Part shown: positions 26,641 to 38,400 of the stretch, piece by piece
Layout of the letters: every line of letters starts with the position of its first letter
Numbering within the stretch: position 1 is the first letter of the stretch
Source of the DNA: Aquila chrysaetos chrysaetos
Taxonomy: Eukaryota > Chordata > Aves > Accipitriformes > Accipitridae
Assembly: GCF_900496995.4 (NCBI RefSeq)
Contig: NW_024470404.1
Coordinates: forward strand, 1-64,000
Direction of reading: 5' to 3'
DNA: 64,000 nt
Translations under genes and position numbers: made by a program
Notes under the pieces: model-generated
The model's input: the letters and a program-made list of their open reading frames with translations, nothing else
What the model was told of the DNA's origin: nothing
The model's database searches: none

Positions 26641-27335
26641 GGACCGGGACCGGGACCCTCCGGCCGGGCCGAGGCCTTGTCTCGTCTCGTCTCGTCCCCT
26701 CCCGTCTCCTCCCGCCGCCGCCTCCTCCTCCTCCTCTCAGAACCGGCGGCCTCGCAAGATGGCGGCGCCCGGTAGGCTCTCGCGAGAGAAGGACAAGACC
26801 TCCCTAAAGCCCGCCCACTCCCTAACCAATCCCTGCCAAACATCCTTCCCGCCTAAACACCTCTAGCCAATGAGAGGCGGGAGGGCGGGGAGATGCCCTC
26901 AGCGGGGCCACGCCCCTTCCCTTAGACCACGCCTCCCTCGGCGCGGGGCCACGCCCCCGGCGCCTCCCTATTGGACCAAGCTACGCCTTCAGCGTGGGGC
27001 TACGCCCCCCTCTTAGCCCACGCCCCCCCGGCTCAGACCACGCCTCCCTCCGCGCTCAGCCACGCCCCCGGCCAGACCGCACCTCCCCTCAGACGACACC
27101 CCACCCTCCTTGCGGGGCCACGCCCCCAGAGAGACGACGCCGCGCCCTCAAGGCGAGACCGCGCCCCCTCCTTTGCGCGGCCACGCCTCCCGCCAGCCCC
27201 GCGCAGCCGCGTCGCGCATGCGCACACCTTCCCCCCCCTCCCCGAGTCACCTTGGGCCGCCGCCGGCTCCGGACCCCCCCGGGCCCCCCCCGGGTCCTTG
27301 TGCCCCCCCCCCCGCCCCGGTACCGGGTCCCGGCC
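26640..27335. promoter_or_regulatory. Divergent promoter region of RNF167-like gene and SLC25A11
   Basis: The stretch is CpG-rich. An AAGATGGCGGC word lies at 26757, and many CCACGCCCCC boxes run from 26900 to 27200. A near-perfect NRF1 palindrome, CGCGCATGCGCA, lies at 27213-27224, about 115 bases from the SLC25A11 ATG. NRF1 regulates mitochondrial genes, which fits the carrier downstream. Confidence 0.55.
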
Positions 27336-27338
27336 GCG

Positions 27339-30300
27339 ATGGCGGCGACGCCGGCGGCCGAGAGGCCCAAGACCTCCCCGAAGTCGGTCAAGTTTCTCTT
27401 CGGCGGCCTGGCCGGGTGAGAGCCCCCCCCCCGGAGCGGGACAACCCCCCGGAAAAAAACCAAAACCGGGACCCCCCCCGGGACCCCCCAACCCCCCTGA
27501 GCCTTCCTCAGCCCCCCCCCCGAAGCCCCGAACCCCCCTCCATGTCTCCCCCGACCCCCCCAGTGCCCCCCCAATCCCTTCAGCCCCCCCCACCTCTCCA
27601 AAACCCCCTCAGCGCCCTCCATGCCCCCCCAAACCTTTTAGCCCCCCCCCGTGTCCCCCAGATCTCTTCAGCCCCCCCGCTAAATCCCCCCAACCCCCCC
27701 CACCTCTCCAAAACGCCCTCAACCCCCCCCCAGCCCCCTCCATGGCCCCCCCCAACCCTTCAGCCTCCCCAAATGCCCCCCCAGTGCCCCCCAAAACCCC
27801 TTTAGCCTCTCTAAATCCCCCTTCAGCTCCCCCAAAACCCCTCCGGGCCCCCCCCAAACCTTTTAAATGCCCCCCCCCCCCCCCCCCCGCCCCCAAAACC
27901 CCTGCAGGCCCCCCCTACCCCCCCCCAGGCTCCCCGGGGGGGTGTTGCCGGGTGGATTTTGGCCCCCCCCCCAGCTGACACCCCCCCCCCCCCCCCAGGA
28001 TGGGGGCCACCGTCTTCGTGCAGCCCCTGGACCTGGTGAAGAACCGGATGCAGCTGAGCGGGGAGGGGGCCAAGGGGCGCGAGTACCCCACCAGCCTGCA
28101 CGCCCTCACCTCCATCCTGCGCCGCGAGGGGCTGCGCGGCATCTACACCGGGTAACGGCCCCCCCCGGGACCCCCGCTAAGCCTCCCGCGGGTCACCCTG
28201 GAACCCCCCCCGAACCGCTCGGCGTCACCCAGGACCCTCCTGGGGTCACCCAGACTCCCCTGGGACGCCCCCCCCCCCCCCCCCCCAAACCCGCTGGGAC
28301 GCACCCGGCCCCCCCCCAGATCTGCCTGGGACCCCCTGGGGTCACTCAGACGCCCCCGGAGTCAGCCAGGACCCCCCCAGGTTCACCCAGACCCCCCCGG
28401 GACCCCGTGGGGTCACCCAGTCCTGTGCAGGGTCATGTTGTTCCCCCCCCCCCCCCCCCCCCCCCCCCCAAAACCCCCTGGACCCCCCCCCAGGGTCACC
28501 CAGGACCCTCCTGGGGTCACCCTGGCCCCCCCAAGCCCCCCCCGGGGTCACCCAGGGTGACCCAAGGGCGCGGGGATGGTTTTGGGGGTCCTGGGAATGG
28601 GGTTGGGGTTTGGGGGGGCCCTGGGGACGGCCTGGGGGGGTGAGGAGGGTGTGGGGGGTCCTGGGGATGTTGGGCGTCCTGGAGATTTTGGGGGGGTCCT
28701 GGGGACAACATAGAGGGTGTGAGGTGGGTTTTGGGGGGGTCCTGGGGCTGGTTTTGGGGGTCTTGGAGATGATGTGGGGGTTTGGGGGGGGGTCCTGCAG
28801 GGGGTGATGGGGTCCTGGGGCCAGTGCGGGGGTGTGAGGACAGTGGGGGGGGGGGGTCCTAGAGATGGTTTTGGGGGCCCTGGGGCTGATGCCGGGGGGC
28901 CTGAGGATGGTGTCGGGGTTTGGGGGGGTCCTGGGGGACAGCACAGGGGGCATGGGGATGGGGGGGGTCCGGGGGTGGTCTAAGGGTTTGGGGGGGCTCC
29001 TGGGGCTGGTGTTAGAGTTTGGGGGGGTGTGTGGGGTCCTGAGGATGATGTCGGGGTCCTGGGGGGTCCTGGCTCTGAACTCTGAATTCGGGGTTCCTGG
29101 GGCCAGTTTTTCGGGGGGGGGGGGGGCGCGTCTCAGAGGCGCGGTAGGGCTTTCGGAAGATGCCGAGGCCCGGGCTGGGGTCCCGAGGCCACTTTTGGGG
29201 TGCCCCCCCCGCTCCCCCCCCCCAGGCTGTCGGCAGGGCTGCTGCGCCAGGCCACCTACACCACCACCCGCCTGGGGATCTACAGCGTCCTGCTGGAGCG
29301 CCTGGGGGGGGCCGACGGGACCCCCCCCCCCTTCCTGGCCAAAGCCGCCATCGGCATGACCGCCGGCGCCGCCGGGGCCTTCGTCGGCACGCCCGCCGAG
29401 GTCGCCCTCATCCGCATGACGGCCGACGGCAGGTGAACCCCCCCCCCAAAATTTGGAGTGTCCGTCCGCGTCTCGTTCTCATTCCCCCCCCCCCCCCCCC
29501 GCCCCGAAATCCGCCTTTTTCACCCCAAACTCGGCCCCGGTTTGCAGGTTGCCCCCCGCCGAGCGGCGCGGTTACCGCAACGTCTTCGACGCGCTGGTGC
29601 GGATGGCGAGGGAGGAGGGGGTCGCCACGCTCTGGAGGGTATGGGGGTGCCGGGGGTACCCCAAAATCCCCCCCTCCCCTTATGGCCCCCCCCCCCCCCG
29701 ACACCCCCCCCTTACCCTATTCCCCCCTCACCCTATTCCCCCCTCCCAGGACCGCACGGAGGGGGAGGAGGGGGTTGCCACGCTCGAGGGGGGGCCCAGG
29801 GGAATGTGGGGGTGCAGGGGGGGATATGGGGGTGCAGGGGGAGTACCCTAAACCCCCCCCTTCCTCACTGTGCCCCCCCCCCCCCCCCCCAGGGCTGCAT
29901 CCCCACCATGGCGCGGGCCGTGGTGGTCAACGCCGCCCAGCTCGCCTCCTACTCCCAATCCAAGCAGTTCCTCCTCGACTCCGGTGAGGCTTGGGGTATG
30001 CGGGGGGGGGGTCCCCCAAAATCTGTGACCCACCCACTTATTTTTGGGGTTCTCCCCCCGTCCCCCCCAGGGTATTTCCGCGACGATATCCTCTGCCACT
30101 TCTGCGCCAGCATGATCAGCGGGCTGGTCACCACTGCTGCCTCCATGCCCGTCGACATCGTTAAGACCCGGTGGGTAATTAAGGGGAAACACACACCCCC
30201 ACACCTGTAATTAATTCTGGGGAGGGGACACACCCCAAAATCTCACCCCCAAATTTCCCCGACAGCATCCAAAACATGCGGACAATCGACGGGAAACCCG

Positions 30301-30603
30301 AATACCGCAACGGGCTGGTGAGCGAGCGGCGGCTTTTGGGGGGGGGGGGGGCGTCCCCTCTTTGAGGGGCGGTGGGCAGGACCCCCAGTGTTTTGGGGGC
30401 CCCCCCGACCCCCTCCAACCCTGACACCCCCCCCCCCCCCCCCCCAGGACGTGCTGGTGAAGGTGGTGCGGTACGAGGGGTTCTTCAGCCTCTGGAAGGG
30501 TTTTACCCCCTACTACGCCCGGCTGGGCCCCCACACCGTCCTCACCTTCATCTTCCTCGAGCAGATGAACAAGTGGTACAAGAGGCTCTTCCTCAGCGCC
30601 TGA
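27339..30603 (+). CDS. SLC25A11: SLC25A11, mitochondrial 2-oxoglutarate/malate carrier
   Basis: Eight exons (27339-27415, 27999-28151, 29226-29432, 29548-29638, 29893-29983, 30071-30170, 30266-30317, 30448-30603) give 308 residues in an unbroken frame; the human protein has 314. It exchanges 2-oxoglutarate for malate across the inner mitochondrial membrane in the malate-aspartate shuttle. The three PxD/ExxK-type carrier signatures are visible: QPLDLVKNRMQ, GTPAEVALIRMTADGR and MPVDIVKTR. Typical segments are SPKSVKFLFGGLAG, NAAQLASYSQSKQFLLDSG and GFTPYYARLGPHTVLTFIFL. The ATG at 27339 is preceded by CGGCCGCG. No AATAAA was found; AGTAAA near 31226 is a possible signal. A partial copy of exon 4 lies in the intron at about 29755-29800. 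Confidence 0.97.
28560..29110 (+). repeat. GGGGGTCCTGGGGATGGTTTTGG repeat in SLC25A11 intron 2
   Basis: Variants of TTTGGGGGGGTCCTGGGGATG about 40-60 bases long repeat ten or more times. The first part of the intron (28160-28560) holds a related GGGGTCACCCAGGACCCCC series. Confidence 0.7.
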
Positions 30604-30619
30604 CCCCCCCCAACCCGAG

Positions 30620-31190
30620 GGGGGGGCTATGGGGCAGCCCCATAGCCCTATAGGGCAGCCCTATAGGGAGTTATAGGGTGTCTCGCTGTCCCTATAGGGG
30701 CTGTGGGGGGTGTTCTCGAGTCCCCCCTGTCTCTCGGGGGGTTGGAGGGGTCCCTGGGGGGGGACGATGCTGTGGGGTGACTCTCTGGCCCCGTGGGGGG
30801 GGACTGTGGGGTGGCCCTGGGTCCCCACAGGGGGCTGTGGGGCCGGCCCGGGTCCCTATAGGGGTTGTAGGGTGGCCCCATGGCTGGGGGGGGGGGGGGG
30901 GGAGCCTATGGGACGGGGCTGTGGGGTGTCCTCACGTCCCCCAGGGGGGCTATGGGGTGGCCCCACATCCCTGTGGGGCGTCTGTCTGTCCCTGTGGGGG
31001 CTATGGGGGGCCGTGGGGCAGCCTTGGGTCCCCTGTGGGGGCTATAGGGTGTCCCCGTGAGGGTTTATGGGGTGTCTGTCTGTCCCTATAGGGGCTGTGG
31101 GGCAGCCCCATATCTCCCCCAGGGCTGTGGGGCAGACCCCCGTGTCCCCATAGGGCAGCTGTGGGGTGACTATGGGGTGTGCCCCGCTGC
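30620..31190 (+). repeat. CCCTATAGGGGCTGTGGGG repeat downstream of SLC25A11
   Basis: Units of GTCCCTATAGGGGCTGTGGGGTGGCCC, about 45-70 bases, continue from the SLC25A11 3' end for more than 500 bases. They may be part of its 3' untranslated region. The stretch 31190-31560 holds no recognised gene. Confidence 0.65.
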
Positions 31191-33019
31191 CACGGGGGGC
31201 TGTGTGTCGCCCGCCCCATCCCTACAGATCAGTAAAGAAGCTGTTGGTGTCAGCTCCGGAGCCTCCATGGGGTGGGCCCCAAATACTGGGGGGGGGCCCC
31301 CAAAAAGCACCCCAGGTCGATGCCCACCCCCCCATCTCCTGTGGGGCTGGATGCCTGGGTCCCCCAACTTGGGGGTCTGGGGGGGGGGCATGGAGCAGTA
31401 CCTGTTATGGGGCAGCCCCATATCACCCCCCCAATACCTGAGCTTAAGAACCCCGTGGTGCCCCCTCCCCTGTTCTGCCCCACACTTGGGGGGGCCCTAG
31501 CCCCCCCCCCCCCCCCCCCCCCGCCTACCACCCCCGGGGTCTGGCGCAGCCAAGGGGTCGTTTTGGGGTTCGGGGCTTTATTGACAGTGAATGTCAAGGT
31601 CACTCTGTGGGGCAGGAGCCCCCCCTCCCCCCAACTTCTGCCCCACAGCGGGTTCTCCCCCACTCCCCCAACCATGGGGCGCCCCACGGTCCCCAGGGCC
31701 CATCAAGTGCTTCGTTAATGACTCCTTGTTATCAAATAATTAAAGGAAAATCTACAGAGACGGCCTGGAGCGAGAGCAGTGAAGTGGGGGCTGACCCACG
31801 GTGGGGGGGACTCCATGGGGGGGTGTGGGTGGGGCCCAGCCCCCACACTGGGGGGACTTGGGGGGGGGGGGGGGGGGGGGTGTGCCCCCTAGCGGGGTCC
31901 CCGGGGCTGGCTCTGCCCCGCAGCAGGGGCGGGGGGGGGCGTGGCTCCCACCTGTCCATCACGCCGGGGGAGGGGCGCTGATTGATTGACGGGTGGGCGG
32001 GGCGCGGCCGGGGTCACCAGCAGAGGGCGCCGTGACGGGGCAGGGTCACCAAGCACACCCGGCTGCCGCCCCCCGCCCGCGCCAAGGCGAGGAACACCTG
32101 GGCGGGGCCACGGCGTCACGTGGCGGGGGGGTCACGTGAAGCGGGGGGTCACGGAGGGGGGACAGGGGGTCGCAGAGGGGGGCCATGTTGAGGGGGAAAA
32201 GGGTCACGCGGAGGGGGAGTCGGAGCCGTGCCTGGCTTCAGGAGGTGGGGAGAGGCCGCTGCCCCCCCCCCCCCCCCCCCGGGTCCGGCCTCAGCACCCC
32301 CGTCCGCCATTTTGTCCCAGTGGAGTATCTGGCGCAGGCTGAGGAAACGGCCGCGGCCCGCGTCGTCCCGCGCGGCCCGCGTCCCCCCGCGCGGCCCACC
32401 CACCCACCCACCCACCCCCGTGTCGCGTCCCGCCACGTCCCCCGTCGTTCGTGCGGGCCGGGACGCGGAGGCGACGCCAGCTCTACCGTCGTCGCCTCCC
32501 GTCTCTGCCTCGGCGCCAGCTGGCTGAGCGCCCAGACGTGCGCCGAGGAAGGCGCCAGCCCCCGCGCCCCCCCCCGCGCCCCCCCTCACGTGGACGGGGA
32601 CGTCGAGGCCGCGGCAGTCGCCCGGTCGATGTCGACGGCGCGGAAGCCGGCGCCGCAGCCGCGGGTGACCTTCAGCCGTCGGCCTTCCTCCACCCTCGCC
32701 TCCGCCGGCGGCGGGCGCCGGGGCTGCTCCGCCAAGGGCTGCGGGGACACGGAGGGACGGGGGGTCACGGGGGGGGGGACACGCGGGACAGCGGGACCCA
32801 CGGAGGGGACACCGGCCCCACGGAGGGCCCCATCGTGCGGGGCACAGGGGGACGCGTGGGGCAGAGGGCCATGTGGGGCTGGCAGATGAGTAACCTACGC
32901 GCCCCTTCCTCCTCCTCCTCCCCCCTACGTCCCGCTGCCGGCGACTTCCAGCAGCTCAAAAACGCCGGCGGGGTCCTGGGGGGTGCGGGGCGGGGGGCAG
33001 GGAAGGGGTTAAAGGTGAC

Positions 33020-33020
<1 letters not shown>

Positions 33021-33067
<47 letters not shown>
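33021..33067 (+). repeat. Poly-C tract of 47 bases
   Basis: An uninterrupted run of 47 C separates the MINK1 P-loop exon region from the minisatellite that follows. It is the longest homopolymer in the window. Its reported length is probably unreliable, and it is a likely place for assembly trouble. Confidence 0.9.
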
Positions 33068-33069
<2 letters not shown>

Positions 33070-33074
33070 ATATC

Positions 33075-34330
33075 CCAGTTTTGGGGCCACCACGTCCCCA
33101 TCGCCGTGCCCCCCCGGGAACCCGCCCGCGGGACCGGGTCACCGCACCGGGGAGCACCAGCCCCCAAACAGGGCTTTTCGACTCCAAAATCGGGGTTTTC
33201 AGTCCCCAAACGGGCTTTTCAACCCCAAAACCAGGCTTTACAACCTCAAAACAGGCTTTTCGACCCCCAGACGGGGCTTTTTGACCCCAAAACAACGCTT
33301 TTCACCCTCAAAGCAGGGCCCTCAGCCCCCACACCGGGGCTTTTCTCCCCCAAACTGGGGCCCTCGGCTCCCAGAATGGTTTTTTCACCCCAAATCAGAG
33401 CTTTTTGCCCCTAAAAAGGGTCTTTTTGCCCCTAACTGGGGCATTTTAACCCCAACCCGGGACTTTGTGCCCCCCAAACTGGGACTTTTTGCTCCAAACC
33501 CGGGGCTTTACACCGCCAAACCGCAGCTTTTCAACCCCAAAATGGGGCCCTAGCCCCCCGAACCGGGACTTTTCAGCCCCCAAATTGGGCTTTTCACCCC
33601 CCAAACACGGCCCTCAGCCCCCAAACTGGGACTTCACTCCCAAAATGGACTCTTTGTCCCCAAAACAGGGCTTTTTTTCTCCCAACCAGGGGCCTTACAC
33701 CCCCCAAACCAGGCTTTTCAACCCCCAAATGGGGCCCTCGGCCCCCAAACTGGACGTTTTTGCCACTAAAACAGGTTTTCACCTCCAAAACAGGGCTTTA
33801 TGACCCCCCGAATGGGGCCCATGGCCCCCAAAATGAGGCTTTTTGACCCCAAACCACCAGAGCCCTCAGCCCCTGAACTGGGACTTTTCACCCCAAACTG
33901 GGGCCCTCTGCTCCCAAAATGGGACCTTTCACCCGCAAAATGGGTCTTTGCAGACCCCAAACCACAGCGCTTTACCCCCAGACTGGACTTCTTGCCTCCA
34001 AAATGGGGCTTTTTGCTCCCAAACTGGGGCTTTTCACGTCCAAAATGGGGCTTATCACCCCCAAACTGCAGATTTTCGATGCCAAAATGGTGCTCTATGT
34101 CCCCAAACCTGGACTTTTTTGCTCCCAAAATGGGGTTTTCACCCTCAAAATGGAGATTTTCACCCCCAAACTGCAGCTTTTTGCCCCAAAAATGGACTTT
34201 CTGCCACCAAAAATGGGGCTTTTAGCCCCCAAACCGGGACCCTTGGCCCCCCCAAAAGAGCCTTTTCACCCCCAAAACAGCTTTTTCACCCCAAAACAAG
34301 AGGGGGCCAAACCCCAGGAATTCTGGCTGG
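33075..34330 (+). repeat. CCCCCAAAATGGGGCTTTTTCACC minisatellite
   Basis: Around forty degenerate units of about 28-32 bases, pattern CCCCAAACTGGGGCTTTTCA, fill 1.25 kb. Because the unit is close to 30 bases, several frames on both strands stay open and read as FSPKTGPxAP-type repeats. No start context, splice pattern or known protein supports translation. It occupies the space where MINK1 exons 2 onward should lie. Confidence 0.85.
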
Positions 34331-34619
34331 TGAAGCACTACCCCCCCCAGACTGACTCAAACAAGGTTTTTGGCCCCTGAATATCTCGGTGCCACAATTA
34401 GGGCTCGTTAACGGAGGTCATGGGGACGGGGGACGGAGGGGGGGGGGGGGAACGACACACACCCTGCCCCCCAGCCCATGACCCGCTTCCCCAGTGGGTC
34501 AAGGGCAGACGGGGGGAGGGTGGAAAAGCCCCCCCGGGATGCAGCCCCCCCTTTCTGGAGCAGTCCCTGGGTGGATGTTTTGGGAGGGGGTCCCCTTAAA
34601 GGACACCCCCGCCTGGTGG

Positions 34620-34870
34620 GAGGGGGACAGGGAGAGGCTGGGGGGCACTGGGAGAGATTGGGGGGTACTGGGAGGTGCTGGAGGGCATGGCAGGCAGTAC
34701 TGGGGGGCACCGGGTGATGCTGGAGGGCACGGCAGCCAGTACTGGGGGACACCGGGTGCTGCTGGGAGGCACTGGAGGACACCGGAGAGACTACTGGGGG
34801 GCACTGGGGTGCACAGAAGGCAGTACTGGGGGACACTGGGAGGCACTGCAGGCAGCACCGGAGGGGGGGG
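34620..34870 (+). repeat. GGGCACTGGGAGGCACTGGAGG repeat
   Basis: Tandem-like GGGGGCACTGGG and AGGCAGTACTGGGGGACACC units lie in the MINK1 relic intron, on the same theme as the CTCCCAGTRCC words elsewhere. Confidence 0.6.
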
Positions 34871-35213
34871 GCCCTGAGGGGATGGGGGGTGTCCCCCTTC
34901 ACAGCCCCCCCCCCGGGTCCCCCTCTGAGGCCTGCCCCCCCCCCCCCCCCCACTTTCCCCCACTCACCCGCAGGGAGGAGAGGTCGGTATCATCCAACCC
35001 GCAGGCGGGAACGGGATCCGCCACGGCTTTGGGGGGCAGGGGGCGGGCCCGTTAAGCCGAGGAGGAACCGGGGACCCCCCCAACACCCCCTCGCCCCCCC
35101 CCCCCGGGGGCCGTGAGGGGACGGGCCGGGCCCGGCTGCGGCTCCGCCGCTGACTGGGAGGGCTGGCCACGCCCCCTCCCCTCACGGCGCCACGCCCCCT
35201 CCCCTCCGAGCGG

Positions 35214-35225
35214 CGCGCATGCGCA
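35214..35225. promoter_or_regulatory. NRF1 palindrome in MINK1-side promoter
   Basis: CGCGCATGCGCA, one base from the perfect NRF1 site, lies in the CpG-rich 370 bases between MINK1 exon 1 and the PSMB6 3' end. It is probably the former MINK1 promoter. Confidence 0.5.
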
Positions 35226-35495
35226 GTGGGGAAACGGCGGGGACCGGGGGCCGTGCCCCAGCGCGAGACGTTCCCGCCCTTTTCCTGTGGCTCCGCAGCC
35301 CGACGACATGAGGGACCCCCCCCCCCCCCATGTCGTGAGAGGGTCTGACAAGAAGGGGGGCACACACAGCCCCCCGCCCCCCCCAGCAGTACACGGGCAG
35401 AGGCAATGAGTGCACGGAGCCCTTTATTGCCCCGTACGTCCCCCCGCTGTCGTCGTCGTCCCCGTCGTGTCCCCCCCAGGTCTGGGGGTGTCCCC

Positions 35496-38400
35496 TCAGG
35501 CGGGGGGGCCGCCGTCGCCCCCCGGCAGGTCGGGGCCGGCCAGGACCCTGCGCTCCACCCCGGCCTGGGTGATGGCCGCCAGCCGGATGACCCCCCCGCT
35601 CGAGCCGTCCCTCGCCATCGCCAGTGCCAGCGCTGGGGGGGGGGGAGAGACAGACGCACGGTCCTCAGACCCCCCCCCCGTGTTCCCCTGTCCCCCCCAA
35701 AACACCCTGGCCCTGGCCCCCCCAGACCCCTGGGACCCCCCCCAAACCCCTCTGTGCCCCCCACCCCCCCCGTCACCCCCAAACCCCTCCATCCCCTTCC
35801 CCAGCTCCTCCCCAAGCCCCCCTGGGACCCCCCTAACCCCCCATGCCCCCCCCCCCGAAAATCTGCCTCCCAGCCCCATGCCCCCCCAAACCCCACCATA
35901 TGCCCCTCTAAACCCACTTCTGCCCTTCCCCCCAGCTCCACCAACCCCCCCCCATGCCCCCCTCAAGCCCCTCTGGGACTCCCCCAGGACCCCCCAAACC
36001 CCACCATGTCCCCCCAACCCCCCACCATGCCCCCCTCAAGCCCCTCTGGGACTCCCCCAGGACCCCCCAAACCCCACCATGTCCCCCCAAACCCCCCCCA
36101 TGCCCCCCTCAAGCCCCTCTGGGACTCCCCCAGGACCCCCCAAACCCCACCATGTCCCCCCAAACCCCCCCCATGCCCCCCTCAAGCCCCTCTGGGACTC
36201 CCCCAGGACCCCCCAAACCCCACCATGTCCCCCCAAACCCCCCCCATGCCCCCCTCAAGCCCCTCTGGGACTCCCCCAGGACCCCCCAAACCCCACCATG
36301 TCCCCCCAAACCCCACCATGTCCCCCTCTAAACCCACTTCTCCCCTTCCCCAGCCCCCCCAACCCCCCCAAACCCACCACGGGCGACAAACTCCTGGCAC
36401 TGGGGGCGGCTCATCCCGGGGCGGAAGGCGGCATCCAGGAACCCATAGATGTAGGAGCTGCCCGACCCCCCCACGGCAAAGGGCTGCCGCAGGAGGAGCC
36501 CCCCCATTGGCACCACATAGACCTGGGGGGCACAGAGGGTGGTCAGGGGGGTCTATGGGGCAGAGAGGGGGGGGCTATGGGGCAGGGGAACGCAGGAGGA
36601 GCCCCCCATCAGCACCACATACATTTTAGGGGGGGTTGGGGGGGGCTATGGGGCAGAGAGGGGGATGCTATGGGGTTCAAAGGGGATGCTGTGGGGCAGA
36701 GGGATACGCTATGGGGCAGACGGAGATGTTACAAGGTAGGGGGGATGCTGTGGGGCTGAGAGGTATGTAAAGCTGAAGGGAGTGCTACAGGGTAGAAGGG
36801 GGGATGTCATGGGGCAGAAGGCCCTGTGCTGCGGGGCAGAGCAAAAGATGCTAGGCGGCAAAAGGAGATGCTGTAGTGCAGAGTGAAATGGTATAGGGCA
36901 GAAAAGAAACCTATGGGACAGAGGAGAGAGCTATGGGGCGGAGAAAGGAATGCTAGGAGGCAGAACGTGACGTTTTAGGGCAGAGTGAGACACCGTACGG
37001 TAGAAAAGGTGATGCTATAGGACAGAAAACAATACTATGGGGCAGAAGAGAGTGCTACGGGGCAGAGGCCCCCCCACCTGCCCCCCCCGGCGTGGGTCCC
37101 AGCCAGCCACGATGATGCCGGCGCTGAGCTCCTCCCGGTAACGGTAACAGGTTTGTTGGAAGAGACGAGCGGCCGTCCGCACCCGGGGCGGCTCCTCCAG
37201 CTCCACGCTGTGGGGCAGGGAGAACGTGTGGGCTGAGACCCGCGGCGCCTGACCCGCACCTCCTCCCTGCCCCACAGATCGCGGCGCGTACCTGTGAAAG
37301 GCCAGCTGATAGGCCACGGCGTCGGCCACCGCCTGCGTGTCGGCGGCGGAGCCCGAGCGGCAGCAGAAGATGCGGTCGTGGACGGGGGTCAGCTTGTCCG
37401 TCACGCGGTTGGCAACGTACGACCTGCGGTGACATCGCGGCGACATCGTGGCGACTGCCACGACAGCCCCGCCCCACGCCAACCTGCCCCAGAACCCCCC
37501 CTACGGTTTTTGGGGGGGGGGATCCCAGCAGTGACAACACGGGTGACAGGCACCGGGTGACAACCCCGTGACGGGGGTCCCGGTGGTCTGCAAGTGACAT
37601 CGTAGCGACGTCACGGGCGGCACCGGGGTGACAAGCCCCGTGAGGAGGGACCGGGTGACAACCGCCTCGCCGTGACAACAGAGGGTTCAGGGACACCCTG
37701 TGACACCCCAGGACCACCCCTACAGGGCGGCGGTGACATCAGGGTGATGTCAGGTGCCATCACGGTGACAGGCGCTGGGTGACAACGGCGTGACAGGCGT
37801 CACGGTGACAACAGAGGGTCTGGGGACAACGGGTGGCACCTGGGACCCCCTGCAAGGGTTCGGGGGGGGTGACATCACGGTGACATCATGCTGACAGGCT
37901 GCCTGCAACAACCCCGGTGACACCCCCAGGCCTGGGGACACCTGGCGACCACCCCCACTGCCGCCGGCCCCACAGCCCCCCGCGGTGACATCACCGATGA
38001 CATCACCAGCGGCGCCCCTCACCCGGTGGTGGTGCGGGAGTCAGCCCCGATGACGACGCCCCCGTCGAACTCCACGGCCATGATGGTGGTCTGGGGAGAG
38101 GGGCTGCGCTGAGGGGGGGGGACCCTCTGCCCCATAACCCCCGCCCCAGCCCCCAGCGGGCTTCCTTCTGCCCCATAACCCCCCTCCTGCCCCACAACTC
38201 CCCCCAGCACCATAACTTACCCCCCCAGCCGCTCAGAGGGGACCCTCCTGCCCCACATCCCCCACTCCAGCCCTCTATGGGGAACCCTCTGCCCCGTAAC
38301 CAGTCCCAGCCCCTCTGGGAGCGCCTTCAGCCCCACAGCCCCCCCCCAGCCCCGTAACCCACCCCCCCACGGGGCTCCCTTCTACCCCATAACACCCACC

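Larger units (their letters stand above)
31577..35026 (-). pseudogene. MINK1: MINK1 relic: both ends present, kinase body missing
   Basis: Exon 34968-35026 reads ADPVPACGLDDTDLSSLR, matching the MINK1 start GDPAPARSLDDIDLSALR, but the initiator codon is GTG. Exon 32925-32975 reads DPAGVFELLEVAGSGT, matching DPAGIFELVEVVGNGTYG of the kinase P-loop, and then loses frame. Only 190 bases further on, 32590-32738 matches the C-terminal CNH domain (VEEGRRLKVTRGCGAGFRAV against VEEGQRLKVIYGSSAGFHAV), ending PVH in a shifted frame. The last exon, 32014-32097, encodes 27 residues ending GALCW, the same length as human (NCIMNW end). AATAAA at 31577-31582 follows. More divergent CNH pieces may lie at 32330-32560. 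The kinase domain, coiled coil and most of the CNH domain, about 27 exons, are absent. The cause could be a true deletion leaving a relic or an assembly collapse. Position and strand beside PSMB6 fit MINK1. Confidence 0.72.

Noticed and set aside
26758-26770. ATGGCGGCGCCCG with GTAGGC donor as a first exon of a new plus-strand gene
   Set aside because: No continuing exon was found before SLC25A11's own start at 27339. It is probably a YY1-type promoter word.
33106-34380. Overlapping open frames reading FSPKTGPSAP-like repeats
   Set aside because: They follow the 28-32-base minisatellite, exist on both strands and have no gene structure.
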